Shown: one piece after another, positions 35,283-47,178 of the stretch
Layout: each line of letters starts with the position of its first letter
Position numbering within the stretch: position 1 is the first letter of the stretch
Source of the DNA: Byssothecium circinans
Lineage: Eukaryota; Ascomycota; Dothideomycetes; Pleosporales; Massarinaceae
Length of the DNA stretch: 64,000 bases
Assembly (NCBI GenBank): GCA_010015675.1
Contig: ML976980.1
Coordinates: forward strand, 855,277-919,276
Reading direction: 5' to 3'
Made by a program: the position numbers and the translations under genes
Notes under the pieces: model-generated
Databases searched by the model: none
Told to the model about the DNA's origin: nothing
What the model saw: only the letters and a program-made list of their open reading frames with translations

Positions 35283-36101
35283 ATGTCTGCACCTCCTATG
35301 GCACCGCCAAATTTCCTCTCATTACCGCCAGAGCTCCTGCTCGGAATGAGGGACTTCCTTCCACCAGACGCTATTCTTTCCCTGAAGCTGACGCACCCCA
35401 TATTCAACAACACACTCCCTTCGCTACCAGATCTGAAGACCAGGATCATAACACTATCGCCGTGCGCCCGCTTTTCTATCGAAAGGTTACGAATCTTGAG
35501 CACAACTGCCCCTGGCTTGCATGAGAACAGGGACGATGTTCGACAGCGCTGCAGGCTCTGCAAACACATCTATCCTCTGAAAATGTTCACGTCGTCGAAC
35601 AGTCCTGCCTGCGAGGTAGAGACGTTCGTGACAGGCAACCCGAGACCAGAAGTCGTCGACCTCCCGCCGTACGTTTGCGCGTGGCATGTGGCTCGGCTGA
35701 CACGCAAAATCTATACTGGGCCTGGCGGGAGGAACGAGTGGGTGAGCGACATGAGGAATATGTGTATGCATAACGGCTGTATTCAAGGCTGGGAAGAATG
35801 CAGGTGCGGTTGTGATAGCTGCGGGTATCAGATGGTGAGGACGTATACGAGATACATGAACAGCACTACCGAGTGCCGGAAATTTATCTTTTGGAGGAAT
35901 ATGAATGAGGAAAGTGAGGATCCACTGGAGAGGTCGAAGGGGCGATTGTATGTGAGGGAATCGAGCATCAGCCTTCCGGTAGCGTATGATATCGAGCCAA
36001 CGACCGAATTCAACGACCAGAGAGGAGCTGGAGTTGCGGCCATCGCGAGTGGATGGAGGGCCATGAGGGCCAAGTTTGTAGCAGTTATTACTAATATCTA
36101 G
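35283..36101 (+). CDS. F-box protein with Cys-rich segment
   Basis: Single exon, 272 aa. Residues 11-50 read as a fungal F-box (FLSLPPELLLGMRDFLPPDAILSLKLTHPIFNNTLP), the part that would bind Skp1 in an SCF ubiquitin ligase (family knowledge). The substrate-side half holds paired Cys (QRCRLCKHIYP; CMHNGCIQGWEECRCGCDSCGY) that could bind zinc (inference). Similar small F-box proteins are numerous and variable in these fungi. The frame ends just before an AT-rich decayed region. Confidence 0.7.
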   Translation: MSAPPMAPPNFLSLPPELLLGMRDFLPPDAILSLKLTHPIFNNTLPSLPDLKTRIITLSPCARFSIERLRILSTTAPGLHENRDDVRQRCRLCKHIYPLKMFTSSNSPACEVETFVTGNPRPEVVDLPPYVCAWHVARLTRKIYTGPGGRNEWVSDMRNMCMHNGCIQGWEECRCGCDSCGYQMVRTYTRYMNSTTECRKFIFWRNMNEESEDPLERSKGRLYVRESSISLPVAYDIEPTTEFNDQRGAGVAAIASGWRAMRAKFVAVITNI

Positions 36102-36227
36102 CTTCACACGGGATAAATCCTCTAGGCCTGTGCTTTTCACATACTTACTTAGTTAAGGTTGCACTGTATAAATTTAAGCTCTCACCTATCTTCCTTCTTC
36201 CTTCTTTATCTACGCTCTCGCATACTT
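36102..36227. other. AT-rich spacer before pseudogene
   Basis: A short AT-rich stretch with pyrimidine runs (cttccttcttccttc). No gene. Confidence 0.4.
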
Positions 36228-36725
36228 ATGGCTTCCTCTTTTAATATAAAGAATCCTTTAGCTGTGCCCGTCCCTTATCTAGAGTACAGCTTCTTTAAAA
36301 GCATCTAGCCCCTTCCTCTAGCAACTAAGGAAGAACTCCTGGATTTCTAGCAGAAGCTAGATAATATAGCTAAAGAATCTAACGACAATATTAAGTAGCT
36401 TAGGTAGATGGACCTAGTCATCACTAAGTTCCCTAAGGGTAAGGACTCTTACTACTACTGTGCAACGCGTCGCTAATCTAAATAGCTACACCTAAGGAGA
36501 CCGCATTCGCTACCGTTTCCTCCTGGCTCCTATGAGCAGGTCTACCTTAACGACCTCGCGGCTTTCTTTGAGACAAGCCCCACCTTAGCCCTTCCTGATT
36601 GACTGAAGGCGCTGCTCGCAGCTGGAAGGAAGAACACCTGTGGCTAGGAAATAGCGGAACTGGACCTGTGGGTCACTTGGTTTGTTGGGCGGCGCTATGT
36701 GGGGAGTGCTAAAGTAGCTTCTTAA
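36228..36725 (+). pseudogene. decayed ORF with in-frame stops, no frameshift
   Basis: From ATG at 36228 a single frame runs 166 codons to TAA at 36725 with about eight internal stops (mostly TAG, one TAA, one TGA). Between them the protein reads sensibly: MASSFNIKNPLAVPVPYLEY, MDLVITKFPKGKDSYYYCATRR, PHSLPFPPGSYEQVYLNDLA, AELDLWVTWFVGRRYVGSAK. TAG codons where CAG or TGG would fit, with frame preserved, are the mark of RIP rather than random decay. The sequence resembles repeat-borne host-derived or transposon proteins, but I cannot name it. Confidence 0.7.
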
Positions 36726-37031
36726 ATGTATCTTGGTTCTCAAAATGACTCACTCTTCAAAATGGCTCACACGCGGGTCGTGCACAAGGCGCGAGCACCG
36801 ACCAGAGAGGAGAATCGAAACACCCCGTCCCTCAGCACTAAACAGTCGTGGGCAGAAGTTTAGGTACACTTTCAACCTTGGGGCTTGTGGAAAGTGTTTC
36901 CAAGCTTTTGACTCATGACTACGATCTCGTTCGACGTCGACCTGAAGCCTAAGAATCTTCCCCATTCTCTGTGAAACGGTCTTTCGTTGTTTGCGCTTGA
37001 TAATCTTCATTTGTATTCTTCTCTCTTCTAC

Positions 37032-37853
37032 TCATGCGAAGTCTTTTTCGTTCCGACAGCCGCCCTTGTCGACAAAGCTCCATTTCAGCTTCCGTCTCTT
37101 CATATCCATATTCCAACTGCATACTTCGACCAAAGCCCACCACTGCGCAACCATCAAAACCGACCCGGCCCAAGCAGCACCAGCCGAAAGTATCCTGAAG
37201 CTCGACTTGCATTTCTCATACCACGTCGCATCCCAACCAAAGCCGTCGTCCAATTCATGACACATCCACAGCTCTATTTTGGAATCATATCGGACGTAAT
37301 CCAATATGGGGATTGACCGCGGTACGGAAGGCGGAAGGACGTTGACGAAGAGCACGATGGTAACCACCGTCAAGGAAATCGCATGGATTATGGTATACGT
37401 TGACACTAATCCATAGCGTTTCTGTTTCGTTGTCAGCACTGCTCACGTTGTCTCGCCAGAACCGACATCGAAGGATCCAACATGCACGTAAGCAGCTAGG
37501 CCGAACCTTAACTCGACGGGGATCGCCTGCCTACCTTTACAGCGCCGAAAACCCCCAATGCGCTCGCCCCAGCGGCGACGACATCGTACCACACGCACAA
37601 CCAAGTGCTCCACGAAACAGCGGACAGGGCTCCAAGCACTACAAAGCTCGCGACGTGTGCGAACAACGTCACCGATGGAAGTATAATGGCGAGCGCTCTG
37701 TACGCAACAACATCAGCTCAACTCCAAGTCCGAAATCACCGCAGCGCTTTCGCGTGAGAACATTGCGTCGGAACCCAGAACAGAATTCCGGAACGATGCG
37801 GAAACCACATAACATCAAACGTACCTGCCCTGCGGCGCATCAAGACAAACCAT
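37032..37853 (-). CDS. four-TM membrane protein, unknown function
   Basis: Exons 37853-37825, 37697-37535 and 37421-37032 give 193 aa; both joints restore frame (MVCLDAPQGR|ALAIILPS and GAVK|KRYGLVS). Four hydrophobic segments: about 11-35, 42-64, 70-92 and 148-172 (ILSAGAAWAGSVLMVAQWWALVEV). Between spans 3 and 4 is a loop with DYVRYDSKIELWMCHELDDGF and a Cys near KCKSSF. The layout resembles MARVEL-like small membrane proteins, without enough motif to assign one. The 127-bp first intron is less certain than the rest. Confidence 0.6.
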
Positions 37854-39417
37854 ATCTTCTACACGTTGTAGTTTCCCGCCTGCCAATGCGCGCACTCTCT
37901 CCGAACGTAAACAACAACAATGGATGACGCCGAGTGCTAAAAAAGCCTCTGCAAGGACCTGGCTCCAAGCACTCTCTTATATCCCGCGAGACGAGAAGAA
38001 CAAACAGCTCGGATAGCGTCGCCGATACGTCGTTTACGGTCCGGTCCCTCGCGCTTCTGGGACTTCCGGTGGTAGCTTTCCTTTTTTTTTTTTTTTTTTT
38101 TTTTTTGGTTTCGCGCTACGTCATGAATCAATAATCAAAATCATCCACAACGAATCCTGCGGGTCCCTCTTATCGATTATAGCAGATAGGAAAAGCAAGA
38201 AGCGCAATGTGGTCGAACATGATATAATAATGGAAATTGGAAAGCATTTAAACCCCAAGTGTGTTTTATATCTGTGCATGAAATAGAGTGTAGGACTCGC
38301 CCAGGCACCAGCCATCAGCTACGGCGAGGCCCTGAAATAGGAAGCTGTATGTACAGTACAAGGCTCAGGCCGAGCTTTTTTGACATCCTGGGCAGAGCGA
38401 AGGCCACGTGAGGGTGGATAATGAGAGGAGCAGTGGTGTTTGAAACTGTTTGAATTTAAAAATGGCTTCGACTCGGATCGCGTCGGATGCAAAGTGACCC
38501 CCAAGTTTGTAACCCACCGTCAGCTGTGATCCTTCTTGCCCAGCACCATTTTCTGCGTTCTTTCTAGTTCAGGACTCAAGAGCACTTTGACTCCACGGAG
38601 AAGGCGACAGACGTACCTTGGACATGGAACAATTATTGTCGAACTCCGCACCAATTAAATAATGCCGCGAGGGGATCTCTCCTTGGCGGCTTCTTCAGCT
38701 GTGTATGTGGTTTTGAGCTAGATAGCGGGAGATCTATGCTGGACAGTGGTCCAGTGAGTCGGTGCTGGTACGTGCGTATTCGATGGTTGGTACATTTCTT
38801 CATTCAATGTTCTTCTTGACATCGACGAAGGGCTTTTTTGGTACCCAAATGCTGCTATGGGTTATCTGTCGGATGATCTAGGCTAAGGGGGGATGGATGG
38901 ATGGATCATGGGACAACCGCGGCTTCAGCGTTTGGGGGGCATATCATGGGTGCCTTGGGGATAACACGCGTATCAGATGTGGATGTTTATAAACGATGAG
39001 AGGGGCTACATGATTCATTTCATGGGGACATGTGCTTCCATGACGGCGGGACGCCGGTTTCGGGCTGAGCATGACCCGACGACAGTGGTGAGATTGGATG
39101 GGAGGAGGAGTTGACATGAGCTTGTGCAGAATATGCGGTGAGTGAGCCGGGTTTGGACTGTGGACTGTGGATGGAAAGGTCAGTGAGTCTATTGAGCGGG
39201 GAAGTTGATACTGATGTACTTCATGACAGACTCTCGTCCACGCGGATCGTACTGGTAGTGGAAAAGCAGAAACTTTCAGCTGCGGGAGATATTGAAGTGG
39301 AAGCAGGAATTGGCATGTATCATTAATATCGATTCCTGCTATGACCCATCACGCCACGCCAGTGTATTCGATAACGCCGGCACGAATACCTTCGAGCCAA
39401 GAGGGGAAGCGATGCGC
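37854..39417. other. intergenic region
   Basis: A 1.56-kb gap with a T25 run at 38082-38106 and a ggatggatggatggatc run near 38890-38906. No supportable gene. Confidence 0.4.
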
Positions 39418-40773
39418 TTAGGGGAAGAGGTAGATGGGGATACCGTACTGTAGCAATGTCAGCAACTACTTCAAAACTCTCCAGCGAAATGAGCACTCAC
39501 GTTGGAAGGCGTATTGAACTTCAGACCACGATCCAAGTCAGAAATCTCGTTCAGCTCATCCTTCGTAAGGTCGAAACCCGTAACATCCAAGTTCTCCGCC
39601 AACCGCGTCGGCGAGTTACTCTTCGGGATAACACTCAAGCCCCTCTGCGTCGCCCACCTAAGTAGCACCTGCGCGGGCGTCTTCCCATGCTTCCCCGCCG
39701 CTTTCTTAATCACATTATGCTCGAGCAGCGTCGGCGTATCTTCCGCAACCTTCATATCGCACTCGATGAAGCTCAACGGCCCAAACGACGAATACGCCGT
39801 GATCGCAATCTTATGCTGCTCAGCCAACTTCAACAAGGTGGGCTGCACAAAGTACGGATGGTGCTCAATCTGCAGCGTCGCTGGCTTGAACTCCGCATAC
39901 GTGAAAAGATCCAACAACAGCGGACCGGTGTAATTCGACACACCGATGCTCTTCGCGAGACCCTTCTTCTTCAGCGACTCCATGGCCTTCCATGTCGATT
40001 CCAGAGACGACTTGCCGTACCGTACTTCGGTCTCGCCGTCGTCGTAGTACCACCCGGGCGGATACCGTGTCTCGGGCGCCACGTACTGGAGGGAAATCGG
40101 GAAGTGGATCAGGTAGAGGTCGAAGTAGTCGATGCCCCAGTCGGCGAGCTGCTTCTTGGCGATGGGCTCGACTTGCTCTGGGTCGTGGAATGAATTCCAG
40201 AGCTTGGAGACGAGGAAGAGGTCTTCGCGCTTTACGATGCCTTCTTTGATGGCGCGGGCGACGCCCTGCCCGGACTCGACTTCGTTGCCGTAATCTATAA
40301 GGCATGTTGTCAGTTGTTGTGCAGGTGAGGTGTGAATGGAGGGGTTCCGACAGGTTCCGACATCGTTCCGAGATATGCAGGGTTTGGTGGCGTTTTTCTG
40401 CGACGGGTCGTCCTCCAGACTATCGATTTCGCTCCCAGATACCGCGAGATTGTGCCGAGCAGCGAGATACTTTAGGCAGAATGCGTGTGTGGAGCATTGG
40501 CGTGCGGTCGATGCCACCGTCTACTCGTAGGTAGGGTTTCGGCCCAGCTCGAGTGGAGTAGAAACGATAACTCTTTCATTCGGCCTGGGGATTGAGGATG
40601 GGGCAAGGTAGGGAAGAAAGCTTACCGCACGCTCCGTCAAAGAGTCTGTAGCCCGTCTTGATCGCGTTGTACACCTGGTCCGCACACTTCTCGTTTTCGA
40701 CTTTCCACAGCCCGAAACCGACTTGCGGCATCTTGTTGCCATCGTTGAGCTCGACGGAGGGAACGTTGACCAT
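39418..40773 (-). CDS. XYL1: aldo-keto reductase, D-xylose reductase type
   Basis: Reduces D-xylose (and other aldoses) to the polyol with NAD(P)H in the cytosol, first step of fungal pentose catabolism. Exons 40773-40626, 40294-39501 and 39447-39418 give 323 aa, the standard length. The start [21 protein letters not shown] was chosen over an upstream in-frame Met because it aligns with the family. AKR tetrad: Asp46, Tyr51 (LFDGACDYGNEV), Lys in VSKLWNS, His in LYLIHFP. Cofactor loop: [17 protein letters not shown]. Tail YGIPIYLFP comes from a 30-bp last exon. The first intron is unusually long (331 bp) and lies between codons encoding two active-site residues. Confidence 0.92.
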
Positions 40774-42120
40774 GATTGCGGTATTCTCTGGTATCGAGGG
40801 TATCTGTGGTGTTCGTGTACGAAAGGTGAATGGAATCGAAGAAACAGGCAATGAAGGCGAGCACCTAATAAATAGCAAAGCCAGTGTGTCCAAACGGGGA
40901 TGATGTTCCCAAGCCCTGCTAGATATAATATAGGCAAGGCACCCGCAGCTTCGGCGCCATTCTTCCTGTGCAGTATGGTATCGCGTAGCTGCGGCGTTCT
41001 CACGCGAGCATCCACTCCTGCTCGACCATGGCTACGTAAATAACCTTGAGTGGTATAACCGGAGAATTGGTTCTTTTCGCCTCACCTGCTCATCGTACAC
41101 AGCATTGTACAATCAATCTTTGCCATGCATTTTGCCTGCTCCTACACCCGCGATACACTTCTGTGGCTCTCTGCACCATCCGTAACTCGATCACAGTACG
41201 CCGTCTTGGAAGTTTCTGCCCCTCCATCCGTGGCTTCGACAGCGTATTCCTCGCATTAGCCTCGATCTGTCCATCTTCCCTGGAACCCCTGTACACACGC
41301 GGCTATTCCGTGTCGAAGATTTTCCTTCCACTCAGCCTCAATGCAAAATCGATCTCCCCATGTCGTTCACCAGTCGCTATGGTGATGCCCCGAGGGCGGT
41401 ATCATAGTGGGGTATTCGCTCACCCCTCGTGCCCCTCTATGACGCCAAGCGGATAAAGTATGCTCTTGAGGCACCGGATAAATTAAGTATATGAGGGGCC
41501 CGGCGGGAGAGGTGTTCGCGCCATTGTGGGATGGGACGAGGCGTTTTCTTTTCTTACATGTACTTCCGTGGGTAGAGCCGATGGCCTTGTGCCTGCCTGG
41601 GTTGTGGCGGTTGCGGTGGAAAACTTCGGGGGTTGCTGGATTGGGCAGGTGGGGGAGGGGTAGGTATGATGCAGACGATGAGGTTGTTGAGCTTCAGACA
41701 ATCCAACGTTCCTAGATTCTGCCACCTTGGAGTGTGGATGATGACGGCTTCCCCTCTTTTGTTGTACACGTCTCTTATCGCATTGATTGAGCAGCATAGC
41801 CTTGAGATTGAAAGATGGTCACGCTTTCTGATCACGATGCATGTCCTCCTAGAACTATAACCGGTGCGATAAGATATCAGGCATAGCATGGAGTGACTCC
41901 TTATCACAGGTATACACATACCGGTCATACGTGCGAGATGGTTGAGCACAGGGAAAATCCAAGGGGACACCTGGGTGAAACAGGCGACCAACGGAAAACC
42001 TCTCTCTACTAAGTGAACAACATAGGTAAAGGATTTATAACTATGGGCATTTTAGCGCTGACCAGCCTCTCTTGCAGTCGCAGCATTACCAATCCAATAC
42101 CAGTCACCATCCTCTGCATC
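40774..42120. other. intergenic region
   Basis: Promoter of the xylose reductase gene (-) and 3' region of the MDR gene (-). No clear gene; the open frame 41046-41456 has no recognisable protein. Confidence 0.4.
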
Positions 42121-43264
42121 TTACGAAGCCTTAAGCTCGGTAATCAGCTTGCCTTGATTCCCTCCAACAAACAGCAACTTCCACGTCTTCGGAACATCCT
42201 CAAACTTCGTCGGAACAATCGTCTCGCTCTCCTCTCCAATCTTGATCTTCCCCGCCTTGGCAGCCTCAACTATCTTTCCAATAATCCCCGGCGCCTTACC
42301 CGCCGCAACAGCATCCAGAATAACGAGCCCTCTGACTTGAATCCGGTTCACAATGATCTCGAACCAGTTCTTGATCCCTGTTTCCCCGGGAGAGTTGTAG
42401 GTAGCGACAGCACCACAAGCAGCAACACGTCCGAAGCGCTTGATACGTGTGAGCATCAAGTCCAAGATCTCGCCGCCGACGTTGTCAAAGTAAACGTCCA
42501 CGAAACCGTCGGTCGCTCTCTTGAGCTGCTCCACGAAGTCGGGAGCTTTGTAATCGACGCACACATCTGCCCCGAGCGATTCTACCCACCGACACTTCTT
42601 CTCCCCTCCAGCGATTCCAATGACGCGCTTAGCTCCAACAATGTGTTTAGCAATCTGCACAACCATGTTTCCTGTAGCACCAGCCGCACCGCTAACTACC
42701 ACCGTCTCCCCGGCCTTTGCTTCCGCAATATCAACTAGGCCGTAGTATGCTGTGAGGCCGGTGCCACCGAGCGCACCTAGGAAGGTTGTGGGCTTGATAC
42801 CGGCTGATTCGTTGGGCTGGATGGGGTTTAATTTCGCGGCGTCGAGAACGGCGTATTCGCTCCATGTTGATTCGCCCGAGACGAGTTGCCCGGCCTTCAG
42901 CTTATCGGATGTGGAGGATATCACTTCGGAGACGGCGTAGGTACGCATGGTCTCGTTTTTGAGGACGGGTACCGTGTAGAAGCGCTCGGGGTCGATGCCG
43001 GCTTGGATCCAAGCGCGTTGGGCCGGGTCGTTGGAGAAGTATCTGCAAAAAGAGTGTTAGTTCCAGACATCAGAAATATATTTTGGGCAATGAAATTAGC
43101 TGGGAACCGGAGAAGTCTTACAGGGTCTTGACAAGGACTTGGTTCTCGCCGAGCTCCGGGAGGTTGGTGGTTTCTAGCTTGAAGGTCGCATTATCGCCTT
43201 CGTAGACTAGCTCCTTCGTGGGCGGGTTCGCAACAATCCATCGGCGGGTCTCTTGAGGAGCCAT
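42121..43264 (-). CDS. zinc-less MDR oxidoreductase (alkenal/alkenone or prostaglandin reductase-like)
   Basis: NADPH-dependent reductase of the medium-chain dehydrogenase/reductase superfamily, closest in layout to 2-alkenal reductases and leukotriene B4 12-hydroxydehydrogenases. Exons 43264-43122 and 43042-42121 give 354 aa; the joint yields KTLYFSNDPAQRAWI. Landmarks: N-terminal strand RRWIVANPPTKELV; TWSEYAVLDAAKL; ALGGTGLTAYYGLVDI; the Rossmann glycine motif VVSGAAGATGNMVVQIAK; AKRVIGIAGGEKKC; GADVCVDYK; VDVYFDNVGGEILDLML. No structural or catalytic zinc ligands are present, as expected for this subgroup. Start MAPQETRRW was preferred to a Met 16 codons upstream. Confidence 0.88.
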
Positions 43265-45530
43265 CGTGGTGGTGTGAAGTTCAAAGGTAGGGAAAGATTT
43301 AGACGAGAGCAAAGACTTGGAGATTTGTAGTCAGTTCTGAGTCAACCAATATTTTTTGAAAATGGGGACCTACCTTTTGTACTTGAGCAAACTGAGTTGA
43401 AACCTAATTGATTTCAAAGCAACCTTCCCCGAGCGAATGGTTAAGTACGCACTACTCTTGAATAGGAATATAACAGATGAACCGCTGACAATTCGATCAA
43501 TACAATTAATGCAGAGTCTACGCAATGTTCAGTGAGCAGATGTCGAGATTCCCTCACTCAAACTAGATTTTCATCGAAGAAAGAGGGGTGGAAGTTTCGA
43601 AAACCACCTCGGCATACCGCTGGGGGCAGGAAAAGGGCCGTATTGCGTCACAGACAACGCCATCCTGACGGCATGCCTAAAAGGTAATTGGAATTCTAGA
43701 CAGGAAGTGCCCTGATGTCAAATCGCCAATATACGCTGGTGTTGTGCTTGTGTGAAGTTGGATGAGGGACGAGGTGGGGTCTGGTGGGGTGAGTTGAATT
43801 GCATGACTCGCGGAAGTGTGTCAGCACCATTCAGTGTGACAAAACCTGACTATCATAAGAACTCAAGGTAGCGTCGCTGACTATAAGACCATTCACGATT
43901 TATAAGTTACTCGGATACAAGTCAATATATCGACGGGAGATGATGCATCGAAAATTGGGCTGTTGTGACTAGGGGACTCTTGGTGTTAGGACCTGTAGGT
44001 TACAAATTTGAAGGAGAGCCGGATATAAGCAAACGACTGATTAGAGAGTGGTGGTGAAGATGGAAAGAAAGGTGAATTGTTAATTGCTTGAGGGCAAGGG
44101 AGGCTCGATTCCATCTAGGACAGGTAAGCGAGGCTATTTGCGTGGCTCCCAAGCAGTTGAGAAAGTCTCAATGAAGGTCGCAATGAATCGACCATGTCAG
44201 CAAGGTAAACCGCTACCTTCAAAAAAAGCAATGATAGCGTTGCAAAACATAGTTGTAGAAACCAACGTGGACTATGAATTCATCTTGACTACGTGGCCAG
44301 TGGAACCCCGGGCCTATTGCAGGCGAGCAAAAAGTTTTTCTTTGGGAAGAGAATGACACGGGTGAGAGAATATGTTTCAATTGGAAAAGGAAAGGAAAGA
44401 TAGAGAGAGGAAATCCAAGTCGCTCCTGGCCGCAATAACAGCACACATTACCTAAATTTACCACTTAACCCTCACATTCAATTGAAATAGACCCCCGCAT
44501 AAGCCACCGCCATTGCAGCTTCTTGACAAGTGCGTTGGGACTTCTTTAACCATTTCCATTTCCTAGCTTTTTCGAGAGCATCTTTGACTGTGCCTTTGCC
44601 AGCTACTTCCGGCCGCGTACAAGAAACTAGACCCATCACGAATACATAACCCCCTTCGTCATGCAGCCGCCATCAACTTCAACTTCCCCACCATCGCACG
44701 TTTGCTACTCTTCATACTTCTTCATACTATTGGATCCACCGCCTTCCCACTAGACCATGTTCCGTCCGACCCCGAACCTGCGCATTTCAACGCCCGGCTT
44801 TCGAGGTTGGTGTGTCCATAAGTCATTCCGTTGGCTCCAGGATAGCGCAAAATCCAGTACCGTAGACTCATTTTGATCAAGGGGTCATCGAAATTGGCCG
44901 TTTACGACGGGATGGCTGTTATAGTGCAAAATTCTATGCGAAGCTTTGGACGTGGGAAGTGTTTGACGTTTGGGGACCCTGATGATAATATTTCGATGAT
45001 GAAAATGAATTGAATATGATGACGAAATGCTTGAGCTCCTTGCGCAGCTAATTTATACTTCGTCTCCCATGGCTCCTCCTTAGATACTTATTGCTATAAA
45101 CAGCTGTGCACGTAGGCGCCATCACTAGTGTGAGTGGTCCTCGGGCTGCGGCGGTGAATGGGTTGAAGATGGCGATGGCATCTCGACGTGAAACTGGCTC
45201 TAGTAAGGCAGAACGACCACAGGGCGGCCCACGTGCACTGCGTTCCGTGTCATCGATATATGAGCTGGAGATTGTGCCGCCCAAGCGCGGCATGCTTGGA
45301 AGGAGTAAGGACTGTGTGGTGATGGCATGTACCACGACGATGGGTGGCGTAGTCCCCGCCTGAAACATCGAATATCTTCTTCGAGCTATCACAAATGACT
45401 GCAAAGCTTCATCTGAGGTCGGCAACCCATGCTAGCTCTTCGTTTACTTTGTGGCGTCCTGCTCATCGACTCTTAGGCGATACCGACCTTTTGTATGAAA
45501 CGTGAATCACGGAGCGTCAAACGCGGCCAT
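43265..45530. other. intergenic region
   Basis: About 2.3 kb without a supportable gene. Open frames at 44084-44356 and 45048-45425 are short and unlike proteins. It contains the promoter of the MDR gene and the 3' region of the Zn2Cys6 gene. Confidence 0.4.
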
Positions 45531-47178
45531 TCACAAATAGCGATCCGACTTCTGGACCAAATTCTGCACCCCCTTCAATGGCTCCATGGGGATTGGTGTC
45601 GAATAGAGGCCCGGTACTCTTGTGCCCGAATACACCATCTCGCACCACCGCAGCTTCTCTTCTGCTTTCTTCGCTTCAAAGTACTTTCTAGCAACCACGA
45701 GCGGGGTAAGACTCCCAAACTTCCCCGTGTACCCTGCGATCGGTCGGCAATTGTACGGTATGCTCCGACAGATTCTGTCGGCATGGTTGCCAAGCTGGAG
45801 GTCCCACAAGTAAAGATCTTTGGGCTCTAATTGGCGATATTGGCGAAGGAGGCGGAAGGTGTTGGATTGCAAGATGAGCATGCTCATCGAGTAGATCATA
45901 TAGCAGATGCCTGCACCAAACGTATCAAAGTAGAAGACTGGGTCAAAGGTAAGGTCATTGTGGATCTCAAGGAAGCCGTCGACTTCGGCGACGGGAACTT
46001 TGGCATAGCGGGGACCATTTCTTTCGAAATCTGTGAACCATTCCGCTGCTTGGTTGGCGAGTTGAATGGAGTCGTCTAAGAGCTCATCCAGTGAGGTAGT
46101 GAAAGAGTCGTCGGTGGAGGGCGGGAGTTTATCGGTACGCTCGAGAAGACGCGGAACACCGATGCATATGTCTACCAAAGCGACATAAGGGTCGTGTTGG
46201 GCTGGTTGTTTAGTGACAGCACGCCATTCGGGAGAGTCGAGCATGGAAGCTTTTCTCACGTGATAGCCGAGACTCAGCTATTTCTTATCAGTGAGTGAAC
46301 CTTATTTGTAGGCACAAACATACCGAGTTGTAGCGTATTGCATGGTAAATCATCATGCTGAATCTGCTTTTGAAGGAATCTGGGCCTCGCTCTTTGAGCA
46401 GATGCAAAAGACCCTGCACATGGTAGAAGAAGCCGCGACCGTTTGTAATTCCCACGAAAACCTGAAATCCTGTGTGAGTATTCCGTATAACTACAGCAAA
46501 GAGTTTTATGTTACCGACCTCATACAGGGTGAGCAGATAGGTCGCTAAAAGCGTCTCATCCTCCAGCGCCCGGGCCGGAGATTGGATCACAACCATCATC
46601 TGCGATAGCGCTGTCCCATACAAAGACCTCGACCTATTTATCAATGGATAATTTCGATTCGAGACAGCAAGCTGTGCTGCAGACAATGCATCCAGCGCTG
46701 CCAGCAAAGTCTGGCTTGTTGCCGGAATCGAAGGCAGGGCAAGGATCAGAGCCGAAGGAGGCGGCAAAGTCTGACCTCGATCCGTCTTTGGCAGATACAG
46801 GTCTAGGAACTTGCCCATATATTGCACGCGCTCAATTGCCATCGGACTAACACGTCGCGGGATTGGTTCATCCACAGGCCGAGCATAGTAAGGCTGGAGA
46901 TGGCCGACTGTCCTTGATACAGCTTGCGAGCTGGAAGCTGGTGGCTTGGGCGCCTCCGCGACTTGCTGGTTGGCGTATCGGTAGCGGTTGTCATCCTCCT
47001 TAATGATAGACGGCTTGTCACCTTGGTCATCGAATTTGTGAAGAATGAAAGACTGGGTGGGACGATATCCAGGGCATTTTGTTCCGCGTCGAAGACACGT
47101 GTTGCACTCTGGCTTCGTCTCGTCGCAGCGAACTTTCCGCTTTCTGCACTCAAAGCAGCCTGCCGAACGTTTCGGCAT
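45531..47178 (-). CDS. Zn(II)2Cys6 transcription factor
   Basis: Fungal binuclear-cluster regulator. Exons 47178-46519, 46461-46324 and 46277-45531 give 514 aa. The DNA-binding cluster is at the N-terminus: C8 FE C RKRKVR C DETKPE C NT C LRRGTK C, the classic CX2CX6CX5CX2CX6C, followed by PGYRPTQSF. The middle and C-terminal region is the helical fungal regulatory domain (LLATYLLTLYE, VFVGITNGRGFFYHVQGLLHLLKERGP, CYMIYSMSMLILQSNTFRLLRQY). The first intron is ambiguous: donor gtcggt at 46518 with acceptor tttcag at 46462, or canonical gtaaca at 46514 with cacag at 46470 (adds VGFQ). Both keep frame. The target pathway is unknown. Confidence 0.88.

Noticed and set aside
40295..40517. In-frame N-terminal extension of xylose reductase
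   Set aside because: It reads through the intron; the family N-terminus is encoded upstream at 40773-40626 and splices in frame.
39418..47178. Secondary-metabolite cluster (AKR, MDR, Zn2Cys6 factor, plus the DUF1772 protein at 54 kb)
   Set aside because: There is no synthase or synthetase core gene, the genes are separated by 1.3-2.3 kb gaps and a transposon, and the AKR fits primary xylose metabolism.
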